Source: Candidatus Desantisbacteria bacterium CG1_02_49_89 (lineage in GTDB: Bacteria > Desantisbacteria > UBA1551). From it: a DNA stretch of 26,830 nucleotides. Each line of letters starts with the position of its first letter. Within the stretch, counting starts at the first letter, position 1. Shown piece after piece: positions 22,724 through 26,830 of this stretch. A model generated the notes under the pieces. The model was given only the letters and a program-made list of their open reading frames with translations, searched no databases and was not told where the DNA came from. The stretch is from assembly GCA_001871075.1 (NCBI GenBank), contig MNUP01000083.1:1-26830 (forward strand), read 5' to 3'. Both the position numbers and the translations under genes were made by a program.

Positions 22724-23584
22724 ATGGAAATAGGATTTTATGTTAACAACTGGATATTCGGGGACGCTGAACTTGAAGAAGTAGCCGGGCGTGTCGCAAA
22801 ACTCGGTTACGACGGGATCGAGCTGGTCGGGGAGCCCGGGATATATCCTGTCAAGGAAGTGAGCGGGCTTATGAAGGACAGCGGCCTTAAGGTCTGTTCC
22901 ATCTGCGGGATGTTCCCCGGGTCCGGAAAGGATGACCTGCGCGCGCTCTGCCATTATGACGCGAAAGAAAGGCAGAAAGGCATCGATTATATTAAGGCAT
23001 GCGTGGACCTCGCGAACGGAGTGGATGCTAAGAGCGTGCTTGTTGTCCCCGGTCTTGTAGGCCAGCCGGCTTATTTCAGATCTAAGGAAGAAGACTGGAA
23101 GTTCGCGGTTGGCTCACTTGCAAAGGCGGCGGAATACGCCAAAACCAATAAAATGGTCCTCACCATTGAGCCCATAAACCGCTATGAGGTCGGGCTTGTG
23201 AACAGCATTGAGGACGCTTTGAAGATGGCGAAAGAAATTAACAGTCCTTTTATGAAAATAATGGGAGATACTTTCCATATGCAGATAGAGGAAGGGGACG
23301 GCATACCCAACGCTATAAGGCGGGCCGGGGGAGAAATGCTGAAGCACATGCACGCGGCTGACAACACCAGGGAGGCGCCCGGCATGGGAACCATGAACTG
23401 GCGCGAGATCCTGCGCGCGCTCCGCGATATTGACTATAAAGGGGCGGTTTCGCTTGAGCCGCTTCCGAAAGGCGCTTCGCCTTACGACGCGCGGGACGGC
23501 AAGATCCCCAAAAAGAGCCTGGACGAAGGCCTGAAATACGGACTTGAGCACCTGCGCCGCGAGCAAACGAGAGTTAAAGGTTAA
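22724..23584 (+). CDS. Ketose 3-epimerase (D-tagatose/D-psicose 3-epimerase-like)
   Basis: 286 aa from ATG 22724, which has GGAG 9 nt upstream; ATG 22709 is possible and ATG 22682 lies in a repeat. The metal ligands of D-tagatose 3-epimerases are present at nearly the family spacing: E149 (IEPINRYE), D182 (GDTFHM), H208 (HMHAADN) and E245 (SLEPLP). So are E155, H185 and R216, which in characterised members contact the substrate. The enzyme should epimerise a ketose at C3, with D-tagatose, D-psicose or L-ribulose as typical substrates. The FGGY kinase gene follows, so the product may be phosphorylated there. Confidence 0.87.
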   Translation: MEIGFYVNNWIFGDAELEEVAGRVAKLGYDGIELVGEPGIYPVKEVSGLMKDSGLKVCSICGMFPGSGKDDLRALCHYDAKERQKGIDYIKACVDLANGVDAKSVLVVPGLVGQPAYFRSKEEDWKFAVGSLAKAAEYAKTNKMVLTIEPINRYEVGLVNSIEDALKMAKEINSPFMKIMGDTFHMQIEEGDGIPNAIRRAGGEMLKHMHAADNTREAPGMGTMNWREILRALRDIDYKGAVSLEPLPKGASPYDARDGKIPKKSLDEGLKYGLEHLRREQTRVKG

Positions 23585-23725
23585 AAGATTTCCACGAAAT
23601 CACGAAAGTATCACGAAAGCACGAAATTAACCACAGAGAACACAGAGAAATCTTTTCTAGTTTCAAACTTGACTCTTGATACTGAAAATAATCACCGTAA
23701 TCATCTTTTTAAAATCACTGTAATC
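23585..23725. repeat. CACGAAATCACGAAAG and CACAGAGAACACAGAG words with paired AATCAC(C/T)GTAATC
   Basis: Tandem words CCACGAAATCACGAAAGTAT and CCACAGAGAACACAGAGAAA are followed by AATCACCGTAATC (23690-23702) and AATCACTGTAATC (23713-23725), 23 bp apart and 10 bp before the kinase start codon. Confidence 0.75.
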
Positions 23726-23735
23726 CCAGAAAAAA

Positions 23736-25211
23736 ATGGACTATAAAATAGTTGTGCTGGACATCGGCAAGACAAACAAGAAGATAGTGGTGTTCTCTAA
23801 GGACCTTAAGATCCTTTCAAGGGAATCCACCCGGCTCGGGGACAAGCTTGTCAAAGGCGTTCTCTGCGACAGGATCTACGACCTTAACAGGTGGGTCCTC
23901 GGCAGGCTGAAAGCGATAAGCGGGAAACACAGGGTTAAAGTGATTTCCGCGACCACTTACGGCGCGACCATCGCCTGCATCGGAAAAGACGGAGACCTTG
24001 CGTTCCCGGTTGTTTCTTATATGCACGAGCCGGGCGAAAAAACCCGCAAGAAATTCTATTCGGCACTCGGTTCAGCGCAGGACCTTTACGTCAGGACAGC
24101 CACCCCGCTCTTTGAAAAATTGCTCAGCGTAGGCATGCAGTTGTTTTGGTTGAAGGAAAAAAGGAGGCCCGATTTTAATCGGGTAAAAAATATCCTGTTC
24201 CTCCCGCAGTATGAAGGATACGTTCTTACCGGAAAAAAAGCCGTTGAACTCACAAGCGTTGGCTGCCACACGTACCTTTATGACTTCTGCCGAAGGTCCT
24301 GGAGCGAAACGGCAAAAAAACTCGGAGCAACGGGAAAGTTTCCAGCGCGGTTTTCAAAGTCCTGGGATGATCTCGGCAGGATAAGCCCTCAAATAAGCAG
24401 GGCTACGGGGCTTGCTCCGGATTGCGCTGTTTCCGTGGGCATACACGATTCAAACGCGTCCCTGCTTCCGTACCTCCTTGCCAAAAAGGGCAGGTTCATA
24501 CTGGTAAGCACAGGCACCTGGGGTATACATATGTTCAGCGGCAGTTCCTTTTATTTATCCCCGGAGGATATGAAGAAGGATACGCTCTATTACCTGGATG
24601 TTTTCGGCAGGCCGGTCAGGGCGGCAAGGACCGCCATGGGCATGGAGCACGATCATTACAGCGGGTTGATCGAAAAGAAATTCGGTTTTGACCCGCGCAG
24701 CATTAAGCCGGATGCCGGCCTGATAAAAGAAATAATATCGGAAAATAAGTGCTTTATTATCCCGACAGTCATAAAGGGCACAGGCCAGTTCCAGGATTCA
24801 AAGCCCGGCATAACCGATCGCAGGTTCTTTTACAGGGACGCGAGAACCGCTTACACGGTTTTGAATATATCGCTCGCGCTCCAGTCCTATTTCGCCATCA
24901 AGCAGGCTTTCGGCAGGGAGGAAAGTAAGAGCATTCCGGTTTACGTGGAGGGAGGGTTCCGCAATAACGGGATCTACCTGAACGCGCTTTCCGCTCTTTT
25001 TACCGGGCAGCCCGTTGTCGCGACTGAGATACAGGAGGCAACTGCGCTGGGCGCCGCGATCTGCGGAAAGTGCGCCGCAGAGGGCATAAGCCCTCGGGAC
25101 ATAGACCCGCGCCTGATAAAGATCAGCGAAAAGCCTGTTTCAAAACTCGGTACCGATCCAGAAGTAATCCGTCAATATATTATCAGCTTCGAAAGACACT
25201 GTTTAATATAA
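23736..25211 (+). CDS. FGGY-family carbohydrate kinase
   Basis: 491 aa, the usual length for FGGY kinases. The first ATP/phosphate-binding loop is VLDIGKTNKK (D9, K12, T13). The catalytic base is probably D238 in GIHDSNAS, followed by LVSTGTWG and the C-terminal adenosine motif VYVEGGFRNNGIYLNAL. Overall closest in feel to L-rhamnulose/L-fuculose kinases, but the sugar cannot be assigned. No Shine-Dalgarno precedes the ATG; instead a pair of AATCAC(C/T)GTAATC boxes ends 10 nt upstream. With the 3-epimerase it makes a plausible ketose-use pathway: epimerise, then phosphorylate. Confidence 0.9.
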   Translation: MDYKIVVLDIGKTNKKIVVFSKDLKILSRESTRLGDKLVKGVLCDRIYDLNRWVLGRLKAISGKHRVKVISATTYGATIACIGKDGDLAFPVVSYMHEPGEKTRKKFYSALGSAQDLYVRTATPLFEKLLSVGMQLFWLKEKRRPDFNRVKNILFLPQYEGYVLTGKKAVELTSVGCHTYLYDFCRRSWSETAKKLGATGKFPARFSKSWDDLGRISPQISRATGLAPDCAVSVGIHDSNASLLPYLLAKKGRFILVSTGTWGIHMFSGSSFYLSPEDMKKDTLYYLDVFGRPVRAARTAMGMEHDHYSGLIEKKFGFDPRSIKPDAGLIKEIISENKCFIIPTVIKGTGQFQDSKPGITDRRFFYRDARTAYTVLNISLALQSYFAIKQAFGREESKSIPVYVEGGFRNNGIYLNALSALFTGQPVVATEIQEATALGAAICGKCAAEGISPRDIDPRLIKISEKPVSKLGTDPEVIRQYIISFERHCLI

Positions 25212-25223
25212 CGCAAAAGTTTT

Positions 25224-25292
25224 CGTAGGGCAAGGCTTTAGCCTTGCGTTATTGTCTTGTAAGCATGTAATGTAGTGGCAGAGCTTGCTCTG
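25224..25292. repeat. Two GTAG-type hairpin repeats
   Basis: GCAAGGCT-TT-AGCCTTGC (about 25230-25248) and CAGAGC-TT-GCTCTG (25279-25292) are perfect hairpins, each preceded by GTAG. The second, with its flank (25268-25292), matches 22 of 25 nt of the in-gene copy at 2262-2286. One stem pair differs by a compensatory change (G-C versus A-T). Confidence 0.8.
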
Positions 25293-25308
25293 TATAAGGA
25301 GTAAAAAA

Positions 25309-26277
25309 ATGAGAAAATTAATTTTGATCCCATTTTTAATACTATTTACAGCAACTACTTTTGCCCAGGATACAAAAACCACAACAGCTGCGGTGATGGA
25401 CTGGGAAGCAAAGCAGGGAGTGTCTGCCGGATTAGCCTCCATGCTTTCCGACTATCTTAGAGTCCAGCTTGTCAATACACAAAAATATACCATTGTCACC
25501 CGTGAAAACATGGAGCAGGTGCTGAAAGAGCAAAATTTCCAGATGTCAGGATGCACCAGCAACGAATGCGTTGTGCAGGCTGGCCAGCTTTTAGGTGTGC
25601 GCAAGATGTTTGCAGGCTCAGTAGGGAAGATGGGCAACATTTATCTTGTAACTATTAAAATAATAGACGTTCAGTCAGGATCGATTGAAAAGGCAGATTC
25701 AGAAAACGCTGCCAGCGAAGAGTTGCTATTACAGGCAGCATCCAGCATCTCCAAAAGAATAACAGGAGTTTTAGTTCCAAGTCAAGCTGCAAAAACAGAG
25801 ACAAAAACAGAGAATCTCGTAGTAGGCAAAAATCTTGTAGAAAACGGCGGATTTGAGGACGACCTTCAGTATGGATGGCAGATTGGTGAAGGAGCAGAGG
25901 TAGTTACAAAACCTGTACGTTCCGGTTCATATGCGCTTCTTCTGGACGGTGGTGATAAAATTCAAGCAACTGAATACCAAATGATTAATGTAAAGGGAGG
26001 AGAGAACTATTTAATTGAAGGTTTTGTGAAGTATGTATCAGGAGGAGAGGGCACAAATTCGATATACCAGGTGGCGATCTCCTGGCGCGGCGCTGATGAA
26101 AAAAACATTTCTGTCAGTAATGACTGGAAGGGAGCAGATAGACCTGTGAATTTTAAATCCCATGGCGGTGTATTCAAGGCGCCTTTGAAAGCACGCAGGG
26201 CTTATGTTGTACTGGCTGTTAGTAAAGGAGTAAAATGTATTTTTGACGACATTTCCTTCGCTCAAATATTGGAGTAG
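25309..26277 (+). CDS. Secreted CsgG-like protein fused to a carbohydrate-binding-like domain
   Basis: 322 aa. ATG 25309 is chosen because AAGGAG lies 7 nt upstream and a signal peptide follows (MRKLILIPFLILF, then FAQ/D). Residues about 20-155 (AAVMDWEAKQGVSAGLAS, SDYLRVQLVN, GCTSNECVVQAGQLLGV, GSVGKMGNIYLVTIKIIDV) follow the CsgG/TolB-like assembly fold often seen in spirochaetes and related bacteria. The lipobox Cys of true CsgG is absent. Residues about 175-320 (NLVENGGFEDDLQYGWQIGEG onward, ending KGVKCIFDDISFAQI) look like a CBM4/9-type carbohydrate-binding sandwich. Base composition is more AT-rich than the sugar genes. Function unknown; perhaps a periplasmic or surface glycan-binding protein. 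Confidence 0.78.
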   Translation: MRKLILIPFLILFTATTFAQDTKTTTAAVMDWEAKQGVSAGLASMLSDYLRVQLVNTQKYTIVTRENMEQVLKEQNFQMSGCTSNECVVQAGQLLGVRKMFAGSVGKMGNIYLVTIKIIDVQSGSIEKADSENAASEELLLQAASSISKRITGVLVPSQAAKTETKTENLVVGKNLVENGGFEDDLQYGWQIGEGAEVVTKPVRSGSYALLLDGGDKIQATEYQMINVKGGENYLIEGFVKYVSGGEGTNSIYQVAISWRGADEKNISVSNDWKGADRPVNFKSHGGVFKAPLKARRAYVVLAVSKGVKCIFDDISFAQILE

Positions 26278-26457
26278 ATATAGTTTTAAAGATGAAAGAG
26301 AGGAAGTCGAAAAGTAGATAGCAGGTAGATCAGGAGTTGATGGGGCGGATCAACCCAAGCTTTATCCTCAAGTGGCTTTTTTAATTTTATTTAAGTTTTA
26401 AAAGTTCTTATTTAAGTTCAAATATATAATAAGATCATATAAAAATAGGGAGGCAAA
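26278..26457. other. Gap with no recognised element other than a possible promoter
   Basis: An AT-rich 180-bp gap. No repeat word or strong terminator is seen; AAGC (26357-26360 region) and GCTTTTTTAA form only a 4-bp stem before a T run. Confidence 0.4.
26425..26430 (+). promoter_or_regulatory. Possible -10 box before the 46-aa ORF
   Basis: A perfect TATAAT lies 28 nt before the ATG at 26458 in an AT-rich stretch. No convincing -35 hexamer is present at 16-18 bp spacing, so this is weak. Confidence 0.3.
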
Positions 26458-26598
26458 ATGTCCACAGAAAGTGGGAAGAAAGCATGGTTAACTCGGTCAA
26501 TCAATCAGTATAAAAAAATTCGATTGAAAGCGGTTGAAGAAGAGGTAAGAATCTTGGAAAGAATTTTCAAGAAACTTCTTGAAATTAAAAGAATCTAG
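26458..26598 (+). CDS. Small basic 46-aa ORF, probably truncated by a MITE-like insertion
   Basis: Strong Shine-Dalgarno GGGAGG 4 nt before the ATG. The product begins MSTESGKKAWLTRSINQYKK and continues as a single amphipathic Lys/Glu-rich helix (EEEVRILERIFKKLLEIKRI). Its stop TAG (26596-26598) lies in the terminal inverted repeat of the element at 26595-26764, so the natural protein may have been longer. No family recognised. Confidence 0.55.
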   Translation: MSTESGKKAWLTRSINQYKKIRLKAVEEEVRILERIFKKLLEIKRI

Positions 26599-26764
26599 TG
26601 TGGTGTCGCATAAATCCCTTGACATTTGATTCTGCTTTGAGTTGTCATTGCGAGCGACCAAAGGGAGCGTGGCAATCTCGATTTTTAGGTCAAGATTGCT
26701 TCGTCGTTAACACTCCTCGCAATGACAGCCCAAATGTAAAGATCTGTTAGAGACACTACACTAG
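26595..26764. mobile_element. MITE-like 170-bp palindromic element with 13-bp terminal inverted repeats
   Basis: The ends CTAGTGTGGTGTC (26595-26607) and GACACTACACTAG (26752-26764) are inverted with one mismatch. Inside lie the inverted pairs CTTGACATTTG/CAAATGTAAAG (10 of 11) and TGTCATTGCGAG/CTCGCAATGACA (perfect 12 bp). It encodes no protein. A shorter relative of the core is at 4361-4435. The last 66 bases of the window after it show no gene. Confidence 0.7.
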
Positions 26765-26830
26765 CTCACTTCAAATATTGGATAGCGTTTAAAAAAAATG
26801 TGCTAATAGGTTCTTTGACTGAATCTTTTC

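Overview
The window looks like a chromosomal fragment of an uncultured, Gram-negative-type (outer-membrane) bacterium with a carbohydrate-degrading lifestyle. Every gene I accept is on the plus strand. The backbone is moderately GC-rich, with secreted multidomain glycoside hydrolases, a sialate O-acetylesterase, sugar epimerases, a Gfo/Idh/MocA oxidoreductase and an FGGY sugar kinase. Gene gaps are packed with short repeat 'words' (for example CGTTCATCGTGCATCG, AATCACCGTAATC, CACAGAGGCACAGAGG) and small palindromic elements. No rRNA or marker protein lets me place it to a phylum; a candidate-phylum MAG is my inference.

Layout: (1) 1-4206 is a large glycoside hydrolase broken into two reading frames at a run of nine A's. 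(2) 4562-7093 is the TIGR03546/TIGR03545 pair (DUF2062 membrane protein plus AsmA-like coiled-coil protein). (3) 7223-11452 is an intact paralog of the first hydrolase. (4) 11749-13272 is a sialate O-acetylesterase without an ATG start. (5) 13332-14091 is a nucleotidyltransferase with an overlapping 73-aa partner. (6) 14202-14895 is a tRNA-Pro(GGG) gene with tRNA-derived mosaic repeats upstream and a 153-bp direct repeat that starts inside its 3' end. (7) About 14896-18136 is an AT-rich island: a frameshifted membrane protein, then a tightly packed ATPase / DUF4276 TOPRIM-like / PD-(D/E)XK-like operon that I read as a candidate anti-phage module. (8) 18160-25211 returns to backbone composition: a UPF0280 protein, two xylose-isomerase-like TIM-barrel epimerases, a Gfo/Idh/MocA oxidoreductase, riboflavin synthase, a DUF89 phosphatase and an FGGY kinase. 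(9) 25309-26830 holds a secreted CsgG-like/carbohydrate-binding fusion, a 46-aa ORF and a MITE-like palindrome.

How the genes may work together: the secreted hydrolases and the acetylesterase could release and deacetylate sugars outside the inner membrane. The oxidoreductase, the ketose 3-epimerase (with a recognisable D-tagatose 3-epimerase catalytic set) and the FGGY kinase could then funnel them into metabolism, with DUF89 as a sugar-phosphate damage-control phosphatase. No transporter is present.

The most striking theme is that small repeats do not stay between genes. One is inserted in frame in a hydrolase, one lies in a signal-peptide coding region, one supplies the last residues and stop codon of riboflavin synthase, and one supplies the stop of a small ORF.
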